Shown: piece after piece, positions 17,555 to 27,877 of the stretch
Numbering within the stretch: position 1 is the first letter of the stretch
Layout of the letters: the number at the start of each line of letters is the position of its first letter
NCBI GenBank assembly: GCA_016716835.1
Contig: JADJUW010000002.1
Location: 496,001-560,000 of the forward strand
Reading direction: 5' to 3'
Source of the DNA: Myxococcales bacterium
GTDB lineage: Bacteria; Myxococcota_A; Polyangia; Haliangiales; Haliangiaceae
DNA length: 64,000 nt
Position numbers and translations under genes: made by a program
Notes under the pieces: generated by a model
What the model saw: the letters and a program-made list of their open reading frames with translations, nothing else
What the model was told of the DNA's origin: nothing
The model's database searches: none

Positions 17555-18352
17555 ATGTCAAAATGGCTACTTGCCGTGGTGTTAGCCTTCACCGCGGCCG
17601 CGCCCGGCTGCTCCAAGGGCGGTACCGGCAAGGTCCGTTACGTCACCACCGCCGAGGGCAACTACGCCAAGGGCGAGGCCGCGCTTAAGGCCAAAGATTG
17701 GGTCGCAGCTTCTAAGTATTTCAATTTTGTTCGTGTCCGGTTTCCGTACACCGGCTTTGCCACCATGGCCGAGCTCGGCCTGGCCGACGCCGAGTTTGGC
17801 GCCGGCGAGTACATCTCGGCCATCGATAGCTACAAGCTCTTCATTCGCTTTCACCCCAACCACGAACGCGTTGCCGACGGCTACGTCAATTTTCAGATTG
17901 GCGCGGCCTACGTAAAAATGCTGCCGGGCGAGAGTTGGCTGTTGCCGCCTGCCGCCGAAAAAGATCAATCGCCCAACGAAGAGGCGCGCACCGAGCTGAC
18001 CAAGTTCATCACCAAATATCCGGGCTCGAAGTACCGGCCCGACGCCGAAAAACTGCTGTTTAAGGCCAACACCAAGCTCGCCAATCACGAGTGGTACGCG
18101 GCCAATTTCTACTGGAAGCGTAAAAAATACTCGGGCGCCGTGCTGCGCCTGCGCCGCATCACGGAAATGTATGCCGGCTCGGCCTACGACACGCGGGCGC
18201 TGCTCATGCTTGGCCGCGGCTATATCAAGTTAGCGATGCCAGATCGCGCCACGGCGGCGTGGACGCAGCTGCTCACCAAGTATCCCACGTCTGACTATGC
18301 GGCCGCGGCCAAGCGCGAGCTCGATAAACTCGGCACGACTGCCAGCCGTTGA
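17555..18352 (+). CDS. bamD: BamD-like outer membrane protein assembly lipoprotein
   Basis: The start at 17555 (MSKWLLAVVLAF) gives a signal peptide with lipobox APGC. The mature protein has tetratricopeptide-like repeats typical of BamD/ComL: YAKGEAALKAKDWVAASKYFNFVRVRFPYT, then AIDSYKLFIRFHPNH and GAVLRLRRITEMYAGSAYDTRALLMLGRGY. BamD is an essential part of the BAM complex that inserts beta-barrels into the outer membrane. 265 residues, normal length. The next TPR gene starts 31 bases downstream and is probably co-transcribed. Confidence 0.85.
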   Translation: MSKWLLAVVLAFTAAAPGCSKGGTGKVRYVTTAEGNYAKGEAALKAKDWVAASKYFNFVRVRFPYTGFATMAELGLADAEFGAGEYISAIDSYKLFIRFHPNHERVADGYVNFQIGAAYVKMLPGESWLLPPAAEKDQSPNEEARTELTKFITKYPGSKYRPDAEKLLFKANTKLANHEWYAANFYWKRKKYSGAVLRLRRITEMYAGSAYDTRALLMLGRGYIKLAMPDRATAAWTQLLTKYPTSDYAAAAKRELDKLGTTASR

Positions 18353-18383
18353 CTTTTAGAGCCCTGCGCCGCGAGAGGTTTCC

Positions 18384-19127
18384 ATGACCATCAACCATAT
18401 CGATCATCTCATCAACCTCGGGCGCGAGCACTATGCGCAAGGCGAGTACGACAAGGCCGAGGTCTACCTGTCGCAAGCGGTCGCGCTGCGGCCGACATTT
18501 GCCGATGTCTACAACATGCTCGCGATCATTCATCATTCCAAAGATCGGCTCGACGAGGCCGAAGAATGCTGGGAGGCGTCGCTGCGCATTAACCCGGCGT
18601 ACACCGAGGCGGCGCTCAATTTGGCCGTCGCCTACAACGATCGCGGCAAATACGATCAAGCCCGCGAACTCTATAAGCGCGCGCTATCGGTGTCGCGCGG
18701 CGAGACGCAACAGGTCGACCCTTATGCCAAGGGCAAGCTCGCCAACATGCACGCCGATTTGGGCGCCGCCTACCTTGGCCTTGGCATGCACGACGAGGCC
18801 GCGCGCGAATACGCCAAGGCGCTCGATCTGTGCCCAGATTTTGTCGACTTGCGCGTCAAGCTCGGCAACGTCTATCGCGACAAGGGCTTGTTTAACGCCG
18901 CGCTGGCGGAGTTTGCCCAAGCCAAGCGGCTCAAGCCCGACTACGTCCCCGCGCGTATCAACCTCGGCGTCACCTATTTTTCACTCGGCCGCAAAGACGA
19001 TGCCGTCGCCGAGTGGCGCGAGGTGCTCAACTACGAGCCCAACAACAAGAACGCGCGGCTGTATTTGCGCATGGTCGAAGACGAGCACGCGCCTGTGGCA
19101 GGCTCGGCGCTGCCTAAATACGAATAG
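18384..19127 (+). CDS. Tetratricopeptide-repeat protein
   Basis: No signal peptide, so cytosolic. 247 residues with about five or six TPR units, for example LGREHYAQGEYDKAEVYLSQ, YNMLAIIHHSKDRLDEAEEC, ALNLAVAYNDRGKYDQAREL, GAAYLGLGMHDEAAREYAKA, LGNVYRDKGLFNAALAEFAQ and LGVTYFSLGRKDDAVAEWRE. TPRs form protein-binding superhelices; the partner is unknown. It follows bamD closely, with GAGAGG about eight bases upstream of ATG, consistent with an operon. Confidence 0.8.
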   Translation: MTINHIDHLINLGREHYAQGEYDKAEVYLSQAVALRPTFADVYNMLAIIHHSKDRLDEAEECWEASLRINPAYTEAALNLAVAYNDRGKYDQARELYKRALSVSRGETQQVDPYAKGKLANMHADLGAAYLGLGMHDEAAREYAKALDLCPDFVDLRVKLGNVYRDKGLFNAALAEFAQAKRLKPDYVPARINLGVTYFSLGRKDDAVAEWREVLNYEPNNKNARLYLRMVEDEHAPVAGSALPKYE

Positions 19128-19270
19128 AGCTTCGCGCGATGGGCAATTAAGACGGCAGGGTAATCCTGCTAAGGCAGGCGCAGGCAAGGTGTCGACGCAG
19201 GTCGCATGCTGCAATGGCATGTTAGCCAGGGCGCGCCCACGACGCCGCGAGGCGTGCGTAACGTGCGCGC

Positions 19271-21712
19271 ATGCACAAAAAACAAATCGGCGTGTTTGGT
19301 AGGAGTTCTTTTGCGGCCATGGCGTTTGCAAGCGCGGCCCTAACCCTGGGCGGCGGCTGCGCGAAAAAGCATGTGTCAATGCCGCATTCGACGTTGGGCA
19401 AGGTGGTCATCTACCGCAATGGTGTGGCGTATTATCAGCGTACGGCGCGGCCGGTAAAGGGCAAGCTGACGGTGGCGGTGCCGCGGCGCCTGGTCGACGA
19501 TTTCCTCAAATCGCTGACCATTCGCGATAAGGCGAGCGGCGCGTCGATTGGTGCCTCGTTTCCGCGCCGCACCGATCATGGCGACGTGGTGCAAATGGAG
19601 CTTGCGCTGCCACCCGGCACGCGCGACGTGGTGATGACGTATATCACCGAAGCGCCGGCGTGGAAGCCGAGCTATCGCGTGTCGTTGCCAAAGGAGCCCG
19701 GCGACACCACGGTAACGCTCGAGGGCTGGGCGATTGTCGACAATGTCTCAGGCGAAGACTGGAAGCAGGTGCTCGTCGGCGTTGGCTCGAGCGCGGCGAT
19801 GAGCTTTCGCTACGATTTATGGAGCGTGCACAAAGTCGACCGCGAGCAGCTTGCGACGGGCGAACTGTTTGCCGTCGCGCCGCCAGAGTCGGTCAGTCCG
19901 CATCGCGGGATCGACGCGGCCGCTGCGGCGGCAACGCCACAAATCGCCGGTGGCATGCGCGGAGTTGCCAAGGACGAGAAGGGCAAACCGTTGGCAGGGG
20001 CGACGGTGATGATTAGATCGCCAGGAGGTGCTGACACTATTTTTATTACCGAAGAGGACGGCACCTACAATGCCACCAATCTTAAGCCAGGCTCTTACAC
20101 GGTGTCGTTTTACTATAACGACGCAGAAGTAACCCAAACCGGCCAACCTGTTGGATCCGGCAAGACGACGGTTGTGAACCAGGTCATACCGACGAGTCGT
20201 GGCGAAGTAATCGTAGTCTCCGGACAAGCTCCGCTGATCGATCTTGGCTCAACGAAATCCGGCATCACGATTTCTGAGGACTATGTGACCAATATTCCCG
20301 TGGGCCGATCGTTCAGCGGATCGTCGAGCATCGAGTCACGCTACGTCGTCGACGGCACCAACACCTCGGGCATTGGGTATGGCAGGTTAAGCCGACGCAG
20401 TCGCGACGAGACGCCGCGCCCACCAACCGCACAGGAGCTGCTGCGCAAAGAAGCACAAGACATCGCGAGCAACGCGGACGTGGGCTCGCGCGGCGTCAAG
20501 CTCATGCAATACGTCGCCTACAAAGCGCAATGCGACGAGCAGACCAAGGCGCAAATCATGCGCGATCACCTAATCGACGTCGGCCTTAATGCGGCCAAGG
20601 TGCAAGTCGGTTGCGAAGTGCGTCCCGGCAGCAGCCACCTCGACGTGCAATACGTCGACATCGCCAGCCTTATCGCCGCGGGCAGCGGCGCACCAGCGGC
20701 CATGCATGCTGGGCCGCCTATTGGCACCGCACTCTTTATGGCCGCGGCGCCGATGAGCGTCGCCAAGGACACCAGCGCGATGGTGTCGGTGATGCAAGAG
20801 ACCACCGAGGGCGAGGTCGTCTATCTCTACGACCCAAGCGGCGCCCGCGGCAACCAGGCCTTTGCGTTTCGCGCGGTGCGGCTACGCAACCCAACGGGCG
20901 CCATGCTCGAGCGCGGCCCGGTGACCTTTTACGGCAACGGCCAATTTGTCGGCGAAGGCGTCACCGAGCCGATCGCGGGCCATGCGGCCGTCGTCATTCC
21001 ATTCGCGCTCGATCGGCAAGTGGTCGTCGAGCACGCCGACACGTCGACGTCGGAGATGACGCGCTTTATTGGCGCCGACCGCCACGGCTTTCGCGCCGAC
21101 ATCGCGACCAAGCAGACGGTGGCCTATACGGTAACCAATCGCGGCGGCGAGGCGACCACCGTGTACCTGCGCCATGCCGTGCCTCTCGGCTATGAGCTCG
21201 GCAAAGAAGTCGTCGCCGAAAAAGTTGGCGACAACTATCTCATCGCCGTAAAGGTGGAAGCCGGCGCCAGCACCAACATGAAAGTGACGCAAAGCCAAAC
21301 CTACGCCCGCGGCTATGACTTCTCCGATGCCAGCGCGCTTGGCCTCTTGCGCAGCTACCTCAAGGCGTCGCCGAATGTCGCCGAGGCACCGGCGCTGGCC
21401 AAGATCGTCGCGCAAGGTCAGGCGCTTGAGATTCTGGTGGAGGAAATCACCTCGCTGCAGGAGCGCGCCGATGAATGGGCGCAGCGCGAGGCCGAGCTGC
21501 GGGCGCAAATCGACAGCTTCCGCGCCGCCAAGGCGGGCGCCTCGATGTTGTCGCAGCTCACCACGCGTCTGGGCTCGGTATCGCGCAAGGCCGGCGAGCT
21601 GGCGATTGCCATGGAGCGCGCGCGAGAGAAGCTGCTAGGCGAGCGAATCCGCTTCGTCGAGCTGGTCGCCGAGGCCTCGGCCGAAGCGTCCCCCGCGGTC
21701 GCGAGCAAGTAG
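19271..21712 (+). CDS. DUF4139-family lipoprotein with an inserted TonB-receptor carboxypeptidase-regulatory/plug segment
   Basis: The N-terminus has a possible lipobox (LTLGGGC, Cys30). Residues 40-220 and 400-813 match DUF4139 (mucoidy-inhibitor-A-like) proteins: KVVIYRNGVAYYQR, AWKPSYRVSLP, then LERGPVTFYGNGQFVGEG, YTVTNRGGEATTVYLRH, and a C-terminal coiled coil at about 715-800. Between them, residues about 226-371 are the N-terminal part of a TonB-dependent receptor: a carboxypeptidase-regulatory-like domain (RGVAKDEKGKPLAGATVMI to LKPGSYTVSFYY) and plug signatures (GITISEDYVTNIPVGRSFSG, SRYVVDGTNTSGIGYG). The barrel is absent. This insert is visibly less GC-rich than its flanks. Function unknown; probably surface or periplasmic. 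Confidence 0.75.
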   Translation: MHKKQIGVFGRSSFAAMAFASAALTLGGGCAKKHVSMPHSTLGKVVIYRNGVAYYQRTARPVKGKLTVAVPRRLVDDFLKSLTIRDKASGASIGASFPRRTDHGDVVQMELALPPGTRDVVMTYITEAPAWKPSYRVSLPKEPGDTTVTLEGWAIVDNVSGEDWKQVLVGVGSSAAMSFRYDLWSVHKVDREQLATGELFAVAPPESVSPHRGIDAAAAAATPQIAGGMRGVAKDEKGKPLAGATVMIRSPGGADTIFITEEDGTYNATNLKPGSYTVSFYYNDAEVTQTGQPVGSGKTTVVNQVIPTSRGEVIVVSGQAPLIDLGSTKSGITISEDYVTNIPVGRSFSGSSSIESRYVVDGTNTSGIGYGRLSRRSRDETPRPPTAQELLRKEAQDIASNADVGSRGVKLMQYVAYKAQCDEQTKAQIMRDHLIDVGLNAAKVQVGCEVRPGSSHLDVQYVDIASLIAAGSGAPAAMHAGPPIGTALFMAAAPMSVAKDTSAMVSVMQETTEGEVVYLYDPSGARGNQAFAFRAVRLRNPTGAMLERGPVTFYGNGQFVGEGVTEPIAGHAAVVIPFALDRQVVVEHADTSTSEMTRFIGADRHGFRADIATKQTVAYTVTNRGGEATTVYLRHAVPLGYELGKEVVAEKVGDNYLIAVKVEAGASTNMKVTQSQTYARGYDFSDASALGLLRSYLKASPNVAEAPALAKIVAQGQALEILVEEITSLQERADEWAQREAELRAQIDSFRAAKAGASMLSQLTTRLGSVSRKAGELAIAMERAREKLLGERIRFVELVAEASAEASPAVASK

Positions 21713-21743
21713 TCGGCAGCCATCGCTTGCGTTGTCGCGCGTT

Positions 21744-21899
21744 GGGGTCACTCATTGGCCAAAATTGTCTTTTTATAATGGTGCGTTGCGACCCAAAGTG
21801 CTTAATTTCCAAAGCCTGAATTCGCTGGATGTTGAAATCAAGCACTTTGATTTGCATGTGCTTTAGATCAATCGGGTATTTGACGTAGTACGTGACCCC
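21744..21899. repeat. 156-bp possible inverted-repeat element (third relative of the 144-bp family)
   Basis: It starts GGGGTCACTC, the same ten bases as copy B of the 144-bp element, and ends GTGACCCC. Inside, CAAAGTGCTT (21794-21803) pairs perfectly with AAGCACTTTG (21840-21849). The sequence is AT-richer than the surrounding genes and non-coding on both strands. The interior does not align with copies A and B by eye, so the relationship rests on the termini only. Confidence 0.45.
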
Positions 21900-22004
21900 G
21901 AGCGGTGGGAAGGGTGAGCGCTTGATCTCCGCGGCGCGCCGGCGCAACATCGCTCGGTCAGCGACCAACCCAACAGCCAGCTTGCCTACTAAGGAGTCAT
22001 CCAC

Positions 22005-22763
22005 ATGCAAAATTCGCTAAAAGGACACGTCGTACTCGTTACCGGCGCCGCCCGCGGCATGGGCGCCGAGCATGTGCGGCAACTGGTGGGCCTTGGCGCA
22101 CGCGTCGTTGCGACGGACGTGCTCGATGACGAAGGCCAAGCCCTCGTCGCGGGCCTTGGCGATGGGGCGGTCTATCTACATCACGACGTAACCGTCGAGG
22201 CCGATTGGGTGGCGGCGGTGGCCAAGGCCGAGGCCACCTTTGGCCCCATCAAGCACTTGGTTAACAACGCCGGCATCGTCACGTTCGGCGCCATCGAGTC
22301 CACGGCGCCGGCGGAGTTTCGCCGGACGATCGACGTCAACCTCACAGGGTGTTGGCTTGGCATGCACGTCGCGGTGCCGTCGATCCGCCGCGCCGGTGGC
22401 GGCTCAATCGTCAACATCGCCTCGACGGCGGGGTTACAAGGCTACGCCAATCTCGGCGCATACGTCGCCAGCAAGTGGGGCCTGCGCGGCCTTACCAAAG
22501 CAGCGGCGCTGGAGCTAGGACCTCTCGGTATACGCGTCAATTCGATCCATCCTGGGCCGATTCGGACGCCCATGATTGCCGGCCTTGATGCGGACGCTCT
22601 TGCCGCGACGCAACCGATTGCGCGCGTCGGCGAGCCGGCGGAGGTCACGGCGATGCTGCTCTATTTGTTGGCCGACGCGACCTACTCTACGGGACACGAA
22701 TTCATCATCGATGGCGGCGCGGTGATCGGCCAAGTGGTGAAAACCCTCGTCGACCAGGGCTGA
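22005..22763 (+). CDS. SDR-family NAD(P)-dependent oxidoreductase
   Basis: Classical short-chain dehydrogenase: cofactor motif TGAARGMG near residue 14, NNAG near 87, catalytic Ser in IVNIASTAG near 140, YVASK near 154, and HPGPIRTPM after the active site. An acidic Asp at the end of beta-2 (VVATDVLDDEG) suggests NAD(H) preference. It most resembles 3-alpha/20-beta-hydroxysteroid-dehydrogenase-like SDRs, but substrate cannot be assigned. AAGGAG lies about ten bases before the ATG. Single gene between the inverted-repeat element and the AbgT transporter. Confidence 0.88.
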   Translation: MQNSLKGHVVLVTGAARGMGAEHVRQLVGLGARVVATDVLDDEGQALVAGLGDGAVYLHHDVTVEADWVAAVAKAEATFGPIKHLVNNAGIVTFGAIESTAPAEFRRTIDVNLTGCWLGMHVAVPSIRRAGGGSIVNIASTAGLQGYANLGAYVASKWGLRGLTKAAALELGPLGIRVNSIHPGPIRTPMIAGLDADALAATQPIARVGEPAEVTAMLLYLLADATYSTGHEFIIDGGAVIGQVVKTLVDQG

Positions 22764-22849
22764 CGCAAACGCCGCTTAGCGCACGACCAGGCAAAGCAAG
22801 GTCACCCAGTCGTCCCGAAACGTCAGGGGGCCGCGCTAGCGTGCGCGCC

Positions 22850-24406
<1,557 letters not shown>

Positions 24407-24448
24407 CCCGGGCGCGCCCCCGCTTATGGTGTCGGTATACAATGCGGC

Positions 24449-25582
24449 ATGACTACAGGCGACGAGCTACCATCGACTTCATTGCGTGACGATTGGCGGC
24501 TCGCGTCGCCACGGCAGCGCAAGTGGCTGCTTGTCTGGCTGGGATCGCTGATCGTAGCGTCGGTGGTCGCGGGCTTTTGGTTGGTCGCGCATCGGCGCGG
24601 AGAGCTGGCGCGCACTGCGGCGCACAACAGCGGCCTGATGGGCGAGAACGCCAGCCAAACCGAGCCGGCCCGCACGCCGCCCGCAGGGCATGAGCAAGAC
24701 ATCGCCATGCCGGTAACGGCAGGCATCTACCTCAATCGCGTTCCCACCGTCTCGCTCGCCGAGGGGACATGGAGCGTCGACTTTTATATTTGGTTTAGCT
24801 GGGTTGGCGCCGAGCTCGACCCCGGCGAAACCTTTGCGGTTGTCGACGGCGAGATTCTCGGCAAGACGCTGATCGAGCGCGCCGAGCGGCAGGGACGCCA
24901 ATATGCGCGCTACTACGTCCAGGCGACCATCTCCAAGCCCTTTGATGGCAGCCGTTTTCCGCGCGACGAGCATCTGCTGACCATCGCCATCGAAGATCAG
25001 AAGCGGCAGTCGTATCAGCAAGTGTTCGTGCCCGATACCACCGGCACGGTGGTCAGCTCGCGCGTCGCCGTCCATGGCTACGAACTTGGCGCCGCCGATA
25101 TAAAAGTTCGAGCGCACGGTTACAAGTCGCGGATGGGCGATCCAGGCCTGCCCGACGACTATCGCGCCACTTACTCGCAGCTAGTTTTTGGCGTGATGTT
25201 GCAGCGCCATTCGTGGGGGATTTTCTGGCGCCTATTCTTGGCGCTCTATATTTCGGTCGGTCTCGCCTTGCTCGGGCTCTTGCTGCACTCCGTCGGCGAG
25301 CGGCTTGCCATGGCGGGCACCGCCCTATTTGTCGCCATCATCAATGCCGAGACCATTGCGCCGCTGGTGCCCGAGACGGCCTCGGCGACCTTTGTCGACA
25401 TCGTCAATGCGGTCGGCTATGTCGCCATCTGCATCGTCATCGTGCAGGGCATCATCTCGCAACGCTACTTCGCTCCTCGCGCGCAGCGGCGGCACGCGAG
25501 CCACCTATTCGACATCTTGACCTTGGCCGTTGTAACGGCCGCATATGTGGGCCTTAACATCGCGGTACTAGCCGCGACGTAA
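24449..25582 (+). CDS. Pentameric ligand-gated ion channel-like (Cys-loop superfamily) membrane protein
   Basis: Residues 26-46 form an N-terminal membrane anchor. Residues about 88-235 look like the beta-sandwich ligand-binding domain of prokaryotic pLGICs (ITAGIYLNRV-type start; VDFYIWFSWVG; FDGSRFPRDEHLLTIAIEDQ, corresponding to the F-P-F/R-D block). Four helices follow: about 252-278, 281-303, 308-332 and 352-374. The M2-M3 region (GERLAMAGTALFVAIINAE, then FVDIVNAVGYVAICIVIVQGI) has the same length and spacing as in GLIC. The canonical M1 proline is missing and the extra N-terminal helix is unusual. Function as an ion channel is inferred from architecture only. Confidence 0.62.
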   Translation: MTTGDELPSTSLRDDWRLASPRQRKWLLVWLGSLIVASVVAGFWLVAHRRGELARTAAHNSGLMGENASQTEPARTPPAGHEQDIAMPVTAGIYLNRVPTVSLAEGTWSVDFYIWFSWVGAELDPGETFAVVDGEILGKTLIERAERQGRQYARYYVQATISKPFDGSRFPRDEHLLTIAIEDQKRQSYQQVFVPDTTGTVVSSRVAVHGYELGAADIKVRAHGYKSRMGDPGLPDDYRATYSQLVFGVMLQRHSWGIFWRLFLALYISVGLALLGLLLHSVGERLAMAGTALFVAIINAETIAPLVPETASATFVDIVNAVGYVAICIVIVQGIISQRYFAPRAQRRHASHLFDILTLAVVTAAYVGLNIAVLAAT

Positions 25583-25607
25583 GCCTGCGCCTCACTGCAT
25601 CGCGGCA

Positions 25608-26711
25608 CTAGGGCTTACGCAGGATCATCAAGTAATCATATTGCCGCGAGGAAATTTCATCGGCGATCGCATCGTCGCTCGCATCGACGATCGGCCGCAC
25701 CGAGGCAATCTTCTTGATGCCCCGGCGCTGGGCACGTGCGGGCACCCCGAGCGCATGGCAATGGCCGGTACCAGCAAGCACGATGACGCGCCGGTTCTTG
25801 TCGAGCCGCAGCCATTTGGTCGCGCCCTCGGCCATGGTCTCATCCCAGATTTCCTGCACCTGATAGTAGCGATGGCCACGCCCCGGCGTCTTGCTGCCTG
25901 CCTCATCGGTTGTGTCTGCCTCCGCACCGCCAGTCGTCGGATGGCCCAGGCCCATCATCTGCTGCCAAAACCACGTCTCATGCGCGGGCAAGGCTACGAT
26001 GGGCGGCAGCTGCGCCTTCTCATCAGCCGACAGCGCCTCGAGCCCATCTCGCACCACGCGCCGGGTCAGCTCGCGCGGCGCATTGAGCGCTAGCAGCTTG
26101 ATCCTGGTCGCGATCGCGGTGGCGAGGATTGGTTGATAGAAGCCAAAATCGTAGCCCCATCGCGTGGTCCATCCACTGCGGGTTAGAAAGGTGGCGACGT
26201 CGATCGCCTTGGCCTCGTAGTCATCGAGTACGCCCTGAAACGGCGCCTGCACCATTTCCAGCCCAAGCGCGAGGCTGCCCGGAATTGCGCCAATGCTGAG
26301 GTTCTTCACCAACTCGCGCTGCGCCCAGTGATGGCGGACGTCATCGTGTTCTTCACCAATGCACACCAGTTGTACCGAGCTAAGCTGCGCGAAAGCGGTC
26401 GGTGTGTCGATGCTGCGACCCGTCTTGCCGTCGATGAATGCATAGCTCATCGCGGCTTTCTCGAATTGCTCCGGCGTGATCGGCGGCGCGGCCGCCTTGG
26501 CCGGTTGGGTTGCCTTTGCCGCGGCCTTGGGCTCGCCGGCGACAGGCGTGGCGGTGGGTAGTCGCGCGCCATCCGCTGCTGGCTCGGCCGCCGCCGACGC
26601 AGTTGGCGCCGGACCTCGGGCCGCAGGGCGCGAGCCAACCATCGATTTGCAGCCGAGCAAGCCGCTCGCAAGCGCGCACAAAGAAATGGCAGTTATCGTC
26701 GGGCGCGGCAT
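25608..26711 (-). CDS. ChaN-family (DUF399) lipoprotein
   Basis: The signal peptide ends in GLLGC, followed by a long Ala/Pro-rich linker (residues 25-80), then a ChaN-like domain: VCIGEEHDDVRHHWAQRELV near 115, LALGLEMVQAPFQGVLDDY near 145, LNAPRELTRRVVRDGL, and a terminal VIVLAGTGHCHALGVP. Some ChaN proteins bind haem and are linked to iron supply; this cannot be read from sequence. Predicted to sit in the outer membrane facing the periplasm or surface. Divergent from truD with 56 bases between. Confidence 0.8.
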   Translation of the reverse strand: MPRPTITAISLCALASGLLGCKSMVGSRPAARGPAPTASAAAEPAADGARLPTATPVAGEPKAAAKATQPAKAAAPPITPEQFEKAAMSYAFIDGKTGRSIDTPTAFAQLSSVQLVCIGEEHDDVRHHWAQRELVKNLSIGAIPGSLALGLEMVQAPFQGVLDDYEAKAIDVATFLTRSGWTTRWGYDFGFYQPILATAIATRIKLLALNAPRELTRRVVRDGLEALSADEKAQLPPIVALPAHETWFWQQMMGLGHPTTGGAEADTTDEAGSKTPGRGHRYYQVQEIWDETMAEGATKWLRLDKNRRVIVLAGTGHCHALGVPARAQRRGIKKIASVRPIVDASDDAIADEISSRQYDYLMILRKP

Positions 26712-26767
26712 AGGCTTTTATTCTACGCTGCCCGCGCGCGCGCTGCACGCTACATGCGCGAACCACA

Positions 26768-27877
26768 ATGTCGGACACCTACCACCTCAACGCCGACCCC
26801 ACGTGGTTGACCACGACGCCGGGCGTAGGGGGACAAATCAAGACCTCACCCGAGGACTTTGTGGTTATAGAAGAAGGCGGGCCCGAGGCCAGCGGGCGCG
26901 GCGATCACTGGCTGGTGCGCGTGCAAAAGCGCAATGTCACCACGCCCTTTGCCATGAAGCAGCTCGCGCGCGCCCTCGACATCTCCGATCGCGACATTGG
27001 CTACGCGGGGATGAAAGACAAGCTCGCGCTCACCACCCAGCAGCTAACGCTCCCTGCCAAGTCAGTGACCGCCGCGCAATTGGCGGCTATCCGTATTCCG
27101 GACATCGAGGTGCTCGATGCCAAGCTGCATAGCACCAAGCTCCGGCTCGGCCACCTGGCGGGTAATCGCTTCGTCATCGCGGTGCGCGGCCTGGCCGACG
27201 CGGACGCCGCGCTCGCGCACGCCTCGCGCGCGCTTGCCGAGCTGGCCGCGCCGCCGGGCGTGCCTAATTGGTTTGGCGGGCAGCGCTTTGGCAGCGACCT
27301 CGATAATCATATCGTCGCGCGCGACATGTTAACCGGCGCGCTGCCGTGGCCGCTCGATCGGCGCAAGGCGCGCTTTTTTGCGTCGTCGCTGCAGTCGCAT
27401 TGGTTCAACGCGTGGCTGCGCGCGCGCCTTGCCGATGGCCTCTTCGCCACGGTGCTTGGCGGCGACTGGCTCAAAAAGCATGCGGGCGGCCAGTTTACCG
27501 CGGAGGATGCCATCGCCGAAACGGCGCGGCTGCGTGGCGACGAGCTGGCAATTATGGGGCCGATGTTTGGTGCCGAGATGCGCCCCTCACCGCCAGGGAG
27601 CGACGCCGCGGGGCGCGAAGCGGCCATTCTCGCCGCCGCCGACGTGACGCCAACGAACCTGCTCGCCATGGCCCGGCATGCGCCGGGCGCGCGTCGCCCC
27701 TCCTCGTTTGCGCTGCGCCAAGCGAGCGCTCGCCACCTCGCACCCGATGCGATCGAACTTTCGTTTTGGTTGCCTAGCGGGGCCTATGCCACCGTGGTAA
27801 TGGCCGAGGTGCAGAAGCCGGCGCGCGCCGCCCTGGACTCGCTGCGAGGAGAATCCAACGATGAGTCAAACGCGTGA
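26768..27877 (+). CDS. truD: TruD, tRNA pseudouridine synthase
   Basis: Makes pseudouridine 13 in tRNA-Glu. The family hallmarks are present: EDFVVIEE at the N-terminus, NVTTPFAMKQLAR, the catalytic-region GYAGMKDKLALTTQ (Asp in GMKDK), RLGHLAGNRF, and NWFGGQRFGSDLDNH. The TRUD insertion domain and C-terminal segment are intact; 369 residues is close to the E. coli length. The 3' end overlaps the next gene by 17 bases, and that gene's GAGGAGA Shine-Dalgarno lies inside truD. Confidence 0.93.
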   Translation: MSDTYHLNADPTWLTTTPGVGGQIKTSPEDFVVIEEGGPEASGRGDHWLVRVQKRNVTTPFAMKQLARALDISDRDIGYAGMKDKLALTTQQLTLPAKSVTAAQLAAIRIPDIEVLDAKLHSTKLRLGHLAGNRFVIAVRGLADADAALAHASRALAELAAPPGVPNWFGGQRFGSDLDNHIVARDMLTGALPWPLDRRKARFFASSLQSHWFNAWLRARLADGLFATVLGGDWLKKHAGGQFTAEDAIAETARLRGDELAIMGPMFGAEMRPSPPGSDAAGREAAILAAADVTPTNLLAMARHAPGARRPSSFALRQASARHLAPDAIELSFWLPSGAYATVVMAEVQKPARAALDSLRGESNDESNA

